DNA of 53,982 bases from Bacillota bacterium (GTDB lineage: Bacteria > Bacillota > Clostridia > Lachnospirales > Cellulosilyticaceae), in the NCBI GenBank assembly GCA_023436395.1, contig JAEZJJ010000056.1, forward strand, positions 1-53,982, read 5' to 3'. Shown in pieces: positions 23,829 through 33,873 of this stretch. The first letter of the stretch is position 1. Every line of letters starts with the position of its first letter. Position numbers and translations under genes: made by a program. The notes below the pieces were generated by a model. That model did not search any database, was not told the DNA's origin, and worked only from the letters and a program-made list of their open reading frames with translations.

Positions 23829-24521
23829 ATGGCAAATATAGGGATATTTGATGTTTTAGGACCTATTATGATTGGTCCATCATCCTCACATACAGCAGGT
23901 GCTGCTAGACTTGGTAAAATTGCTAAAACGATTGTTGGTAGAAAGTTTACTAAAGTCACTTTATTACTACATGGTTCATTTGGAAAAACCTATAAAGGTC
24001 ATGGTACAGATAGAGCTCTAGTAGCAGGTTTATTAGGAATGAATCCTGATGATGCAGGGCTTAGATTTGCTTTAGACATTGCCAAAGAACAAGGTATTGA
24101 GATTGAATTTATCCCTTATGATTTAGGGGATGTTCATCCCAATACTGTGAAGTTTATAATTACAGATTATGAAAATAATGAATGGCAAATAGTAGGATCA
24201 TCCATAGGCGGTGGTCTAGTAGAAATCAATGAAATTAATGGCAATCAAGTACAAATTACTGGTGAATATCCAACGATCATTACTTGTCATGATGATATTC
24301 CTGGAACAGTCTCTAAAATATCCTCTTTATTTTATGAAGCAGGTATAAATATTGCATTTATGAAACTTGTAAGAAGCCAAAGAGGTCAAGATGCAACAAT
24401 GACTTTTGAAATAGATAGCCCAGCTTCCAAGGAAATGATTGAGAATATCCAAAAAGTGCAAGGTGTTAACCGCGTCATTACGATTAACCCAATAGGAGGA
24501 GTAGAAGATGAAGCTTGCTAA
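23829..24521 (+). CDS. sdaAB: L-serine dehydratase, iron-sulfur-dependent, beta subunit
   Basis: The 230-residue beta subunit of the clostridial-type [4Fe-4S] L-serine ammonia-lyase, which converts L-serine to pyruvate and ammonia. It shows the signature GPIMIGPSSSHTAGAARLG and ends in an ACT domain (about 150-222, TCHDDIPGTVSKISSLFYEA), which may bind serine as a regulator. AAGGAGC precedes the start. Its last codons overlap the alpha-subunit start by 14 bp, so the two are coupled. Confidence 0.95.
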   Translation: MANIGIFDVLGPIMIGPSSSHTAGAARLGKIAKTIVGRKFTKVTLLLHGSFGKTYKGHGTDRALVAGLLGMNPDDAGLRFALDIAKEQGIEIEFIPYDLGDVHPNTVKFIITDYENNEWQIVGSSIGGGLVEINEINGNQVQITGEYPTIITCHDDIPGTVSKISSLFYEAGINIAFMKLVRSQRGQDATMTFEIDSPASKEMIENIQKVQGVNRVITINPIGGVEDEAC

Positions 24522-25398
24522 ATCTGCAGTAGAACTTATTGAAATTTGTAAAGAAAATAATATTTCCCTGAGCCAATATGCCATTGCTCGTGAAATGGAA
24601 GATAAAGGAGTAACAAAAGAATTTTTATATGATCATATGAAAAAGACCCTTCATGTGATGCGTGAGGGAGCAACCTTAGGTCGTGAAAAAGCAGTTTATT
24701 CTTTAAGTGGCCTTATTGGTGGAGACGCTTTTCGTTTGCAACAATATTTAGAGTCTGGTCGATCCCTTATGGGAAATAACATGATTAAGGCTATGGCTAT
24801 GGCCATTTCTTCTTCTGAAGTGAATAGTTCAATGGGTAGAATCGTTGCTTGCCCAACAGCAGGTTCTTGTGGTATCTTACCAGCCGTTATTTTAACTGCA
24901 GGAGAACAACTTAATAAGACAGATGAAGAATTAGTAGATGCCCTATTTGCTGCTTCTGCTATTGGTATGCTCATCGGTATGAATGCTACCTTTGCTGGTG
25001 CTGAAGGTGGTTGTCAAGCAGAATGTGGTTCTGCTGCTGCCATGGCTGCTGGTGCTGTTGTCTATATGATGGGTGGAACTCCTGAGATGAGTTTCCATGC
25101 AGGAGCTATTGTATTTAAAAATATTCTTGGACTCGTATGTGATCCTGTGGCTGGCTTAGTAGAAATCCCATGTGCTAAAAGAAATGCTTCAGGTGCCGTT
25201 AGTGCTCTTTCAACTGCTGACCTTGTTATGGCAGGTGTTACTTCTAAAATACCTTTTGATGATGCTTTATCAGCTATGTATAAAGTAGGTCGTTCTCTTC
25301 CAGCAGAGCTTCGTGAAACTGCTTTAGGTGGTGTGGCTATTACACCAACAGGACTCAAGCTCAAAGAACAGGTATTTGGTAAATCTACTAAAAACTAA
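24508..25398 (+). CDS. sdaAA: L-serine dehydratase, iron-sulfur-dependent, alpha subunit
   Basis: The 296-residue alpha subunit carries the catalytic, cluster-binding half. Conserved blocks are CPTAGSCGILPAVI, AGAEGGCQAECGSA and CDPVAGLVEIPCAKRN, which hold the cysteines that ligate the labile [4Fe-4S] centre. Length is standard for the split enzyme. It pairs with the beta subunit encoded upstream. The ribosome site GGAGGAGTAGAAG lies inside the beta gene. Role: serine catabolism to pyruvate in fermentation. Confidence 0.95.
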   Translation: MKLAKSAVELIEICKENNISLSQYAIAREMEDKGVTKEFLYDHMKKTLHVMREGATLGREKAVYSLSGLIGGDAFRLQQYLESGRSLMGNNMIKAMAMAISSSEVNSSMGRIVACPTAGSCGILPAVILTAGEQLNKTDEELVDALFAASAIGMLIGMNATFAGAEGGCQAECGSAAAMAAGAVVYMMGGTPEMSFHAGAIVFKNILGLVCDPVAGLVEIPCAKRNASGAVSALSTADLVMAGVTSKIPFDDALSAMYKVGRSLPAELRETALGGVAITPTGLKLKEQVFGKSTKN

Positions 25399-25484
25399 GC
25401 AAACCCAACCCCAAGTATAGCTACTAATATAAGGAGCACTGAATCAGTAACCTCTCTTGTCCCATAGCAAATACTGCTTCAATA

Positions 25485-25531
25485 AAAATACCTAGGTAAT
25501 GTACCTCATATATACATCACCTAGGTATTTT
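25485..25531. terminator. Bidirectional terminator between sdaAA and the chemoreceptor
   Basis: AAAATACCTAGGT pairs perfectly with ACCTAGGTATTTT, with A and T runs on either side. It serves converging genes. Confidence 0.8.
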
Positions 25532-25551
25532 CTATTTATATAGAACATCTT

Positions 25552-27615
25552 CTATCTTACAAACTTGTCAACTAGTCCACCTAATTGTTTTGCTAATTCC
25601 TTATTTTGTTCTGATTGTTTTTGAATAGCATCTGCAATATGTGAAGTACTCTCAGTCTTTTCTACAATGGTATTAATAGCACAACTATTTTCATCCGTAA
25701 TACCTTTTACCTCCACCATATTATTAGCAATCTGTATGACAGATTGATTAAGCATATTCACTGCTTGATCTACATCATCCAATTGCTTTTTAATCGTATC
25801 AACAGCTTCACTATAATGAGATGATTTTTCCATAAACTCCTTAAACTGTCCTACAACATCTTCCTCTATAAAAGAAATAATATTATCAAAGCAAGAACTT
25901 ACAATAGATATACTCTGATCTGCATTCTTACAAAGTGACTGTATGGTAGTAGCTGTATTTTTAGAAGTATCTGCAAGATTACTAATTTCTTCTGCTACTA
26001 CGGCAAAGCCACGTCCTGCTACACCTGCTCTTGCTGCTTCAATAGATGCGTTTAATGATAATAAATTTGTCTGACCTGCAATATTCAATATTTCAGATGC
26101 GAGTTCATTAATTTTAACAAGACTACTTAAGCTAGTAAGCGCTTCATGAACAGAAGTCTTTGTCTTTTCCAAAGTATCCTTTCCATTTCTATAAGCATAT
26201 TCTGCTCGACTATTCATTTGTTGGGCACTGTCGATCACCATATCACTGGTAGTTACTGAGTCTGAAATATTTCTTGAAACATCATGAGTAACCTTATTTA
26301 TTCTTTCAATTTCTTCATGCACACTAGAAACAATTAAATTTGTATTTTCTAAAGAGGCAGAAAGCTGCTGAGTTGTGGCAACATCATCTGTCACACTTTC
26401 TATTAACTCTGTAGCAGAGGAATGAAGCTCATCTGCTTTTCCATCTAATGTTCCGTAACAGTCCTGTAGTGTTCCTGTTATTTCTCTTAAAGATTGGATT
26501 AAGCTCTCTGTTGCCTTAGCAATACCTCCTATTTCGTCACTTCTAGTCGCACTGTTTTTAATATCTTCTTTTTCAGTAATATCAAAGTTCTGCAACTCAA
26601 TGATACCATTTTCAATAGTTTTCATAGGACGAGTGATTTTTCTTATAACAAAGAAGGAAATTAAAGTAAGTATCGCCAAAGCACTTGTACAGAAAATAAT
26701 GAGTATAGTCTTTAACCTATTAATAGTACCAAAGATTTCCTCTTCATTATTATCCATTAAAAATAGCCAACCATAATCTTTCATATAATAATAAGTTGAA
26801 ATCACCTTTTGCCCATCTTTATTATATTCAAACCATCCAACTTTATCTTCAGCACTTGATGCAACTTCACTAGAAACTTGTAATATATTACTATCTTCTA
26901 ATGCAGTACCTATTTTTTCACTATCTTCATTAAATATGTATTGACCATTATTTACATTTACCATGCAATATTGTGTATTTCCCATTCCATTGATAACAAG
27001 CCCATCCAATATTTCAATTAATCCTTTAGTAAAAACACCTCCACCTACAAGCCCTATTGGTTTGCCTGCCTCATTATATACTGCTCGATATAAAGATACT
27101 ATTTGTTGTTTACTGGCTGGCGAAATAATAATCCCTGTATTATATACCCCATCTACTGCAGTCATCGCATCTTGTAAGGCTTTTAAGGAGTCACCTTCCC
27201 TTGTAATCATCCCTACAACCTTTGCGTTTGTATGTGCTAATACATGGGTATTCCATTCACTAACGTACAACCCTTCAAGATTGTCGATATCAGCTGAGAA
27301 TTTCTCTGTATACTTTTGTGCTGACTCAACTTTTGCTATATTATTAGGTTCCCTTAAAATAGCTGTAATCTCGCCAGCTCTACTATAGGCTGTCAATATA
27401 CTTTCTGTTTCAAGTACATAATTTTCAATAATTTGTGCACGTTCTTGTGTATACGTTTGCATACTATCAATGGTACGTTCTTTAGTATCTGATGTAATAG
27501 TGTTAATTACAAAAATAGACACAGTAGACATAACTACAACTTGCATAATAAGTATGCACGCTATAATTTTTTGCCCAAGTGTCATCTTTAATCCTTTATG
27601 CTTTATTTTTTTCAT
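25552..27615 (-). CDS. Methyl-accepting chemotaxis protein
   Basis: A 687-residue transmembrane chemoreceptor. Membrane helix 1 lies at about 17-40, a double-Cache-type extracellular sensor covers about 45-300 (YVSEWNTHVLAHTN, AVYNEAGKPIGLVGGG), helix 2 about 305-325, HAMP about 330-380, and a long signalling coiled coil has the conserved tip IEAARAGVAGRGFAVVAEEI that contacts CheA and CheW. The start is set at 27615: AAGGGGG is nine bases upstream, whereas the ATG at 27624 abuts it. Cache sensors of this kind commonly bind amino or organic acids. No chemotaxis genes are adjacent, so it is an orphan receptor. Confidence 0.93.
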   Translation of the reverse strand: MKKIKHKGLKMTLGQKIIACILIMQVVVMSTVSIFVINTITSDTKERTIDSMQTYTQERAQIIENYVLETESILTAYSRAGEITAILREPNNIAKVESAQKYTEKFSADIDNLEGLYVSEWNTHVLAHTNAKVVGMITREGDSLKALQDAMTAVDGVYNTGIIISPASKQQIVSLYRAVYNEAGKPIGLVGGGVFTKGLIEILDGLVINGMGNTQYCMVNVNNGQYIFNEDSEKIGTALEDSNILQVSSEVASSAEDKVGWFEYNKDGQKVISTYYYMKDYGWLFLMDNNEEEIFGTINRLKTILIIFCTSALAILTLISFFVIRKITRPMKTIENGIIELQNFDITEKEDIKNSATRSDEIGGIAKATESLIQSLREITGTLQDCYGTLDGKADELHSSATELIESVTDDVATTQQLSASLENTNLIVSSVHEEIERINKVTHDVSRNISDSVTTSDMVIDSAQQMNSRAEYAYRNGKDTLEKTKTSVHEALTSLSSLVKINELASEILNIAGQTNLLSLNASIEAARAGVAGRGFAVVAEEISNLADTSKNTATTIQSLCKNADQSISIVSSCFDNIISFIEEDVVGQFKEFMEKSSHYSEAVDTIKKQLDDVDQAVNMLNQSVIQIANNMVEVKGITDENSCAINTIVEKTESTSHIADAIQKQSEQNKELAKQLGGLVDKFVR

Positions 27616-28253
27616 AATATTCATCCCCCTTATAAAAAAATAATTTCATAGAAGCCATATCTTTTGCATAAAATCAAAACCCTGCTTTCCATGTTTCTCT
27701 TACCTTAATATCATTAAGTTGTAATTAATCGACTAATGTAAAGCAAAATTAGTGTTTTATATTAATAAATTATGTCATAGAAATCATTAAAATTATTTAA
27801 TTTTATACAGTAAATAAGAATATTATGTCTACATTCATTACTATATTGCAATATTAATAAAAATAAATATCGTGATATATAGGTGTCCTTTAACCTCCTT
27901 TTCATTTGCAATTTTCGTCATATTTTTCTGAATTATGATTATATTATACACTATATCTTATAATAAATCATCTATTTCCTTGAATTCTTATCATTTATTT
28001 TTACTTGTATTATTTATATCTCTAATAAATAATTAATTTCTTATCTCGATTCTTTTTTATTTGTATTTTATCATAGTTAATAACATGCCCTAATTATGTA
28101 TTCTAGCCTGAGTTTATTAGTCATTTTTAGATAATATCCTCCCTTGAAATAATATGGCTTAATGTACTACTTGGAGATTTAGTAATCATCTTCTTTCCTC
28201 CTATAACCTCTGTCCTCTTGTTTTAAATACTCTTTATACATAAAAAGATATAT
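27616..28253. other. AT-rich intergenic region
   Basis: No gene is recognised. On the minus strand around 28120-28215 are two tiny ORFs with good ribosome sites (MITKSPSSTLSHIISRED and MTNKLRLEYIIRACY), one after the other. They may be the start of a decayed gene. The rest is AT-rich promoter-like sequence for the chemoreceptor. Confidence 0.4.
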
Positions 28254-28796
28254 TCAGACTCTATTCCTCCATATCTTAGGAATAATGGTGCAGTTACTAT
28301 ATAGTATGAAAAATAGGATGAACTTCCTCTTATTAAATCTTCCATTCTTTATAATAATTTCCTATTCTTCACCACCAAGCTTCATCAAATAACCCGTTTC
28401 ACAATACCCATTTCTAAAGTGAAATTATTTACGTCTTAATCGCTGTTCATAGTCTTCTGCTGTCTTATCACATAACTCAATAGATATTATTATCTTATTA
28501 TTCCTATGTAATGATTGAATTTTTTCTAATATACAACTACCATATCCTTTTGAACGAAGACTTTGGTCTACCACAAAAAACATAACAAAAGTTTGCCTCC
28601 TGATTGTGGCCATGTAAACAAAACCACATAAAGTCTCTCTATCATAGAATGCCAAAAACTCAGTATGCCATAAGTAAGACATGATAAGCATGAGATTAAA
28701 CGGCATTTTCTCTTCTTTTTGAAAAGATGATTTATATATCTCCCTTATCTCTTGTTTTCTTTTGCTCTTTGCAACTTTTTCAACCCTTAATTCCAT
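28254..28796 (-). pseudogene. GNAT acetyltransferase pseudogene with two in-frame stops
   Basis: The frame from ATG 28796 gives a GNAT fold including the acetyl-CoA loop Q-S-L-R-S-K-G-Y-G, then TAA at 28425-28427. The same frame goes on as FHFRNGYCETGYLMKLGGEE, a TAG (28362-28364), and then NGRFNKRKFILFFILYSN to a final TGA at 28254. Together these 180 or so codons make a normal full-length GNAT protein, so two nonsense mutations have broken it. The ribosome site is intact. Confidence 0.75.
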
Positions 28797-28964
28797 TTCC
28801 TAATCTCCTTATGTGTGGCCATTACTTTATTAATAGCCACAGCAAGAATTTAAATCCTCAGTATATATACCATATCAAATTAAATATATTAATATTATTT
28901 CTAGGGTCCTAGTAACTATATAGATACGATCTATCATTTCTTCTTCCAAACTACAATAAGTTCA

Positions 28965-29450
28965 TTATAACCTTATCAACTCTTTATAATAGATGTCATT
29001 TTCTCCATCATAAAGAAAATGGGCTGACACTAATGTATTTCTTGAAGCTTTATTCTCACTTTCTGGCTGTACAATAATCTTTTGTGCATCTGTATTAGCC
29101 TTTATTACCTCCTCTATCGTCAAAACAATATCTGTTCCAAAACCTTTCCCAAGATACCTTTGTTCTCCTATCATATAATCAATACTATATGCCCCATTTA
29201 CATTAGCTCTATTGTGCCAAGTCTCTCCACCTAGGGCATAATCATAATACTGACAAAATCCAATGGCTCCACCTTCTACCTCTACAATAAAATGCTTCAC
29301 CCAATTAAATTCATCATAGCGCTTTTCAATTTCATCTATCCACTCATTTGGTTCTGTATACCATTTTGCAACATGCTCATTATATAACCATTGTTTAAAT
29401 AACCCAAAATCTCTGTCTTCAAATACTCTTAAGTTGACTCTGTTCATCAT
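28965..29450 (-). CDS. GNAT acetyltransferase, aminoglycoside 6'-type-like
   Basis: The 161-residue protein begins LRVFEDRDFGLFKQWLYNEHVAKWY, has a central strand set (AIGFCQYYDY) and an acetyl-CoA loop (EQRYLGKGFGTDIVLTIEE). This layout is shared with RimJ/RimL and AAC(6')-type enzymes (Acetyltransf_8-like). The substrate, drug or peptide, cannot be told from sequence. The ribosome site is weak; either of the two ATGs at 29450 and 29447 may be used. Confidence 0.75.
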   Translation of the reverse strand: MMNRVNLRVFEDRDFGLFKQWLYNEHVAKWYTEPNEWIDEIEKRYDEFNWVKHFIVEVEGGAIGFCQYYDYALGGETWHNRANVNGAYSIDYMIGEQRYLGKGFGTDIVLTIEEVIKANTDAQKIIVQPESENKASRNTLVSAHFLYDGENDIYYKELIRL

Positions 29451-29580
29451 TTATTCTTTTTATATGTCAGCTTCCATTAGGATGCCAACTCTCCTTTCTC
29501 TATTTATATATATAACTTCTTCACCCCTTAAGGTTCTTCATCTAATCTTCCTCTGCTCATTCACAGTTCATAATACTATA

Positions 29581-31056
29581 TTATCTAGTCTCCCTATTTT
29601 CTTCTATTATTGTTCTAATCATCTCTGCTGTGTTATTAATTTTCTCTAATCCTAATCTTGTTAATTCTCGTTCATAGCCTCCAATTGCTTCTAAAACCAA
29701 ATTATCTATATGTAGAATATCTGCTTTACACATTTCTAAATCTTCATTATCAGGAAGATATCTAAGAGAAAATTGGCCGCTATGCTTCATTCCTTTAGGA
29801 AGCCATGAATCTAATGCATCTACAAATGGACGTAAATATTGTCCTTTCCCACTCTTTTCATTTATAGAAAAGCATACAAATGGCACAAAATCTGCATAGT
29901 TTCGTAAATCCTCATGCTCTATAAGCTTTACATATACAAATGGTACTTGCTCCATCTCACCTGGCATTACCAACTCCATGCCTCTTAACTCATATACATA
30001 GAGGTATATTTTCCAACCTTTATATCGCTCTTTTCCTTCTGGTGGCTGTTCAATAGTATATTCAAACCTATCGCCTATCCACCATCTATTTCTATAGGGG
30101 TTTTTCATAGGGTAATGGTCAGTTATTTGTTTTGTATGATTTTTTCCTTTTTTTACTGGTAGCCCATTATGTTCCTTTGAAAAAGAGATTCTCTCTTCTA
30201 ACTGCAATCCCGTAGCACGCTCTAGTAATTGATTATGCTCTATTCTTTGCAACTCCCTCTCATATTCAATAATTGCATCTTCTTTAAACGATCTCCATAA
30301 TTGAAAGTCTTCTCTCTTTATTTCAAGCACTGGATATTGAAAATTCTCACATATACCTAGAAACTCTATCTCTTTAGGATAAGAACGATGTGACGTGTCA
30401 ACAAGTGCCTTTTCAAATGCTCCTTGTCCTGTTGTTCCCCATTCTATAGACCAAACAATAAATGGTAGGGAATTGATTTGTAAGAGGTCTTGTGGTTTTT
30501 CTTTTGACATTTTTAAGTAAACACAAGGTATCATATCAACTATTCCCCTTACTACTAGCTCCATTTCAGCTAAACGGCTTACATAAATAACTACCCACCA
30601 GCCTTCATATTCTTCCTTTCCCTCTGGCGGATTCTTTATTTGATATAAATAAACTTCCCTCGGCTTCCACTTTGTAATAAAAGGTTGATGTACTGGTACC
30701 TTTTTTCGTTCTGGCATTTCAGTCTTTAATTGTACTTCTAGTTTTTCTAATACTTTGTTTCTATCCTTTTTACTTTTTTCATCTTCAAAGCGATTAAATA
30801 ATCGCTCCTCTTTAATTAACGCTAATGCTTTACTTTTTACTTCATTAGTCAGTCTTCCCTTTTTCCACATAGTATCCGCTAAGGCAAACCAAATATCATA
30901 TTTGTCATCATCATCTGCCATTTCTTCTTTATAGCACTCAAGCATTTCAGTTAATGCTTCTTCATCACTTTTCCCTGCCTTTAATTTTGACAAATATTCA
31001 TCTTTCACATCATCGCCCATATCATTTGAGTAAAGGCCTGTCCCCCAACTTCCCAT
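29581..31056 (-). CDS. DUF4259 protein with internally duplicated C-terminal module
   Basis: A 491-residue protein whose N-terminus (MGSWGTGLYSNDMGDDVKDE) matches the DUF4259 family. The remainder is a repeated module. Residues around 128-260 (NPPEGKEEYEGWWVVIYVS, MELVVRGIVDMIPCVYLK) and around 325-460 (QPPEGKERYKGWKIYLYVY, MELVMPGEMEQVPFVYVK) align along their length. No catalytic motif is evident and no membrane segment is present. GGAGAGGATATAA precedes the start. Immunity- or toxin-linked DUF4259 proteins are known in Firmicutes, but nothing here shows such a link. Confidence 0.7.
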   Translation of the reverse strand: MGSWGTGLYSNDMGDDVKDEYLSKLKAGKSDEEALTEMLECYKEEMADDDDKYDIWFALADTMWKKGRLTNEVKSKALALIKEERLFNRFEDEKSKKDRNKVLEKLEVQLKTEMPERKKVPVHQPFITKWKPREVYLYQIKNPPEGKEEYEGWWVVIYVSRLAEMELVVRGIVDMIPCVYLKMSKEKPQDLLQINSLPFIVWSIEWGTTGQGAFEKALVDTSHRSYPKEIEFLGICENFQYPVLEIKREDFQLWRSFKEDAIIEYERELQRIEHNQLLERATGLQLEERISFSKEHNGLPVKKGKNHTKQITDHYPMKNPYRNRWWIGDRFEYTIEQPPEGKERYKGWKIYLYVYELRGMELVMPGEMEQVPFVYVKLIEHEDLRNYADFVPFVCFSINEKSGKGQYLRPFVDALDSWLPKGMKHSGQFSLRYLPDNEDLEMCKADILHIDNLVLEAIGGYERELTRLGLEKINNTAEMIRTIIEENRETR

Positions 31057-31337
31057 TTATATCCTCTCCTTCTATACAAAATTCATTATCTAACAAAAGC
31101 ATTTCTCATATTATGTATAAATTCAAGTTACAGGTGCCTCTAATATCCTATCTTTCTAAGAGCATACAGACTCGTCTATATGCAAGATGTAAGTTGATTA
31201 CGTTTGTCAATTACGGTACAACTTATTAATAATCTCCTGTCAGTCACTATATTATATTTTAAATAATTATTTTTTTCAAACTATTTTATATGCATTAAAT
31301 TGATCATATTATACTCATGTTCTTGCACTATAAAAAT
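31057..31337. other. Intergenic region upstream of the DUF4259 gene
   Basis: AT-rich, non-coding as far as I can see. It presumably holds the promoter of the minus-strand DUF4259 gene. Confidence 0.4.
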
Positions 31338-31383
31338 GGTGGTTACGAAATACCCCAAACGGGTATTACCTCATAACCACCAC
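31338..31383 (-). terminator. Terminator of the alanine/glycine symporter gene
   Basis: TGGTGGTTA..AATACCCC pairs with GGGTATTACC..TAACCACCA. On the minus strand it is followed by TTTTTAT. It is 14 bp beyond the stop. Confidence 0.8.
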
Positions 31384-31396
31384 AAAGTATTTTTAG

Positions 31397-32932
31397 TTAT
31401 TGTGTTCTTTCATCCCAGTAATTACACTTCGTCCCAATAATATCTGATGTAAACTTCGTGCCATCCTTTTTCTTAAAATGCACTGTTGCCTTAGATGCAT
31501 ATTTAAATCCTATATATAAAATTGGAATATTAGCAAATACTATGAGGATATTACCTAAGTCAGATATTGCCCATAGATTACCTAAATCTATTCCTGCCAT
31601 TGAACTAAGGATTCCAAAGACCGTTATACATATTCCTATGATACGAATTGTATTAATGAAGGCTTTCTTCTTTGTTATTCTAGTCGCTGCAATTTCAGAA
31701 AAACTAAAAAATCCAATCAAAGAAGTAAATGCAAATAAGCAAAAGCTTATAGTGATTAGGAAAATAATGATTGCATTAAATATCCCATCTCCAGGAGTTA
31801 ATGCCGAAGCTGAAGTTAAATACTTAGGAAGTTTATCTAGACCAAACCATGCATTTGCATTTGGACCATTCCAAAGATGTGCCATAACCACTACAAATCC
31901 TGTTAAAGTACAGATTACTATAGTATCTAAAAAGACACCTATTGCTTGTACACATCCTTGCTCACAAGGATGTTCTGTATTGGCAGCACCAGCAGCCATA
32001 CTAATAGTTCCTTGTCCAGCTTCATTACTCATAAGTCCACGCTTTATCCCTTGAACAAGGACTGTTCCAAATGTGCCTCCAAAAACAGCATCTGATGTGA
32101 ATGCCTGGGTAAAAACAGCTTTAAAGAAGTAAGGTACTTCTTTTAGATTCATGCAAATTAGGACAAATACCGTCATTACATAAATAACAGCCATAATAGG
32201 TACAGCCGCATTCGTAAATTTTGTAACCTTCTTAATCCCACCAAATGCTATATAAGTAGTCACGATAATGAGTATAATAGCTGTAACATAGTAAAAAAGA
32301 GATTCCGTAGGAATACTAGTACCTAAAATCATCTCTCCCATCTGGCCAACTGAACTTACTACATTATAGCCTTGAGCTGGTAAACAACACATCGCATAGA
32401 CAATAAACATCACTGATAACGCAATGCCTGCCCATGCTCTATTCCCAAGAAGTCTTTGACCATAATAAGGAAGACCACCTACAAAATCATCATCTTTTTT
32501 TTCTTTGAAAATTTGAGATAAAGTAGCTTCCATATAAGCAGTTGCCATTCCAAAAAAGGCTGAAACCCACATCCAAAATAATGCCCCTGGTCCTCCTATT
32601 GAAATAGCACCAGTAACTCCTAGGATATTACCAGGTCCTACCCTCATTGCTGAACTCAAGAAAAATGCACCCAGTGAGGAAATTCCCATCTCATCACTTT
32701 TCTTTTTAGTAAGAATCTTTAATCCTTTCTTAAAGTGGGTAACTTGAATAAATTTTGTCTTGATTGAAAAGAAAATACCCGTTGCAACCAGTAAAATAAC
32801 TGCCAACGAAAAATTACCTAAAATTGGAATACTCGCATACCAATTACAGTTTGTTGGGAAATCCCATAAAAAGTCTGAGATTGGAATAACAAACGAAAAA
32901 ACATTATTAATAGCTTGAAAAACACTTTCCAT
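31397..32932 (-). CDS. Alanine/glycine:cation symporter (AGCS family)
   Basis: A 511-residue integral membrane protein with about 11 helices. It carries the AGCS signature near residue 90 (SSAMRVGPGNILGVTGAISI, GGPGALFWMWVSAFFGMATAYMEATLSQ) and a second conserved block, GLMSNEAGQGTISMAAGAA. AGCS carriers import alanine or glycine with Na+ or H+. The length is near the usual 450-500. It is monocistronic, with its own terminator. Whether it is AlsT- or AgcS-like cannot be settled by eye. Confidence 0.92.
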   Translation of the reverse strand: MESVFQAINNVFSFVIPISDFLWDFPTNCNWYASIPILGNFSLAVILLVATGIFFSIKTKFIQVTHFKKGLKILTKKKSDEMGISSLGAFFLSSAMRVGPGNILGVTGAISIGGPGALFWMWVSAFFGMATAYMEATLSQIFKEKKDDDFVGGLPYYGQRLLGNRAWAGIALSVMFIVYAMCCLPAQGYNVVSSVGQMGEMILGTSIPTESLFYYVTAIILIIVTTYIAFGGIKKVTKFTNAAVPIMAVIYVMTVFVLICMNLKEVPYFFKAVFTQAFTSDAVFGGTFGTVLVQGIKRGLMSNEAGQGTISMAAGAANTEHPCEQGCVQAIGVFLDTIVICTLTGFVVVMAHLWNGPNANAWFGLDKLPKYLTSASALTPGDGIFNAIIIFLITISFCLFAFTSLIGFFSFSEIAATRITKKKAFINTIRIIGICITVFGILSSMAGIDLGNLWAISDLGNILIVFANIPILYIGFKYASKATVHFKKKDGTKFTSDIIGTKCNYWDERTQ

Positions 32933-33133
32933 GATTTATCCTCTTTCATTTCTGCTGTAACTTACCTATTATACCAAATAACAACAAATTTAGGAATAAA
33001 AATCAGGAGTTAAATTTTTCATTTATTTTTTCATATACATGTTACTCAATTCATTTGTTAGCATTTGTAATTCATTAACAGATTGGTCAATTGTGGCTTC
33101 ATCTATTATCTCTTTACTCCAATCATCTATCCA

Positions 33134-33577
33134 TTACACATCTATCCATTGAATAAATGCTATCTTATCAGAACTGTTGTACCCTGCTTGACGATAGAAA
33201 TTTAAGGTAGCCTCTTCTTTTGAACCAGTAAGTAGCATCATCTTATAGCAGTTATTATCCTGTGCAATCTTTTTTGCATAATTTAAGCATGCAGTTGCAT
33301 ATCCTTGCTTACGATAATCTTGGTGTGTTACCACATTTTCAACAAATGCATATGGCCTTATGTTTCTTGTGAGATTTGGTATGATCACACAAACACATGA
33401 TGCTACAATTTTTCCATCTACTTCACAAATAATCAGATGATGATTTTCGTCATTTATAATATCATCCCATGTTTTCCTTAGCTGCTCTGATTCTTGAGGT
33501 ACATTTGTTTCGTGAAGGAACAGATACAACTGCAAAATTTCATTTAAATCACTTTGCTTGGCTTCTCTAATCATCAT
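33134..33577 (-). CDS. GNAT acetyltransferase
   Basis: The 147-residue protein is a typical single GNAT domain: IREAKQSDLNEILQLYLFLH, core strand GKIVASCVCVIIPN, and acetyl-CoA loop VTHQDYRKQGYATACLNYA with the R/Q-x-x-G-x-A pattern. The start is taken at ATG 33577 because GGAGG lies five bases upstream; an ATG 12 bp further up contains that site. The substrate is unknown. After its stop the same frame runs on as WIDDWSKEIIDEATIDQSVNELQ, probably the tail of another decayed gene. Confidence 0.8.
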   Translation of the reverse strand: MMIREAKQSDLNEILQLYLFLHETNVPQESEQLRKTWDDIINDENHHLIICEVDGKIVASCVCVIIPNLTRNIRPYAFVENVVTHQDYRKQGYATACLNYAKKIAQDNNCYKMMLLTGSKEEATLNFYRQAGYNSSDKIAFIQWIDV

Positions 33578-33665
33578 TAATTCCTCCATAGCATGTAATA
33601 CTTTTTAAATTTTACTCGTATAAATCTTTATTGGTAATATGTAGCTATTCTAAAAATAATTTTAG

Positions 33666-33845
33666 CTATCTGTGGATTGATATACTCCTAGGAAACATCC
33701 TATAACCTACCGCAGATATCCAATTTATAATAGCAAATAAATTTAAATCCCTTCTTTCTATATAGAGGATTAAACCATGAACTTTCTTTATTAGATCTTC
33801 TTCTGTAATTCCAGCAAGCATCTCTCTATCTTTAGAATCATTAGC
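33666..33845 (-). pseudogene. C-terminal gene fragment
   Basis: An open frame of 59 codons with no start codon or ribosome site reads ANDSKDREMLAGITEEDL..KKVHGLILYIERRDLNLF and ends at TAG. The even residue mix suggests former coding sequence. No family was recognised. Confidence 0.35.
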
Positions 33846-33873
33846 CTAATAGCTAACTAAATATGTCCATACC

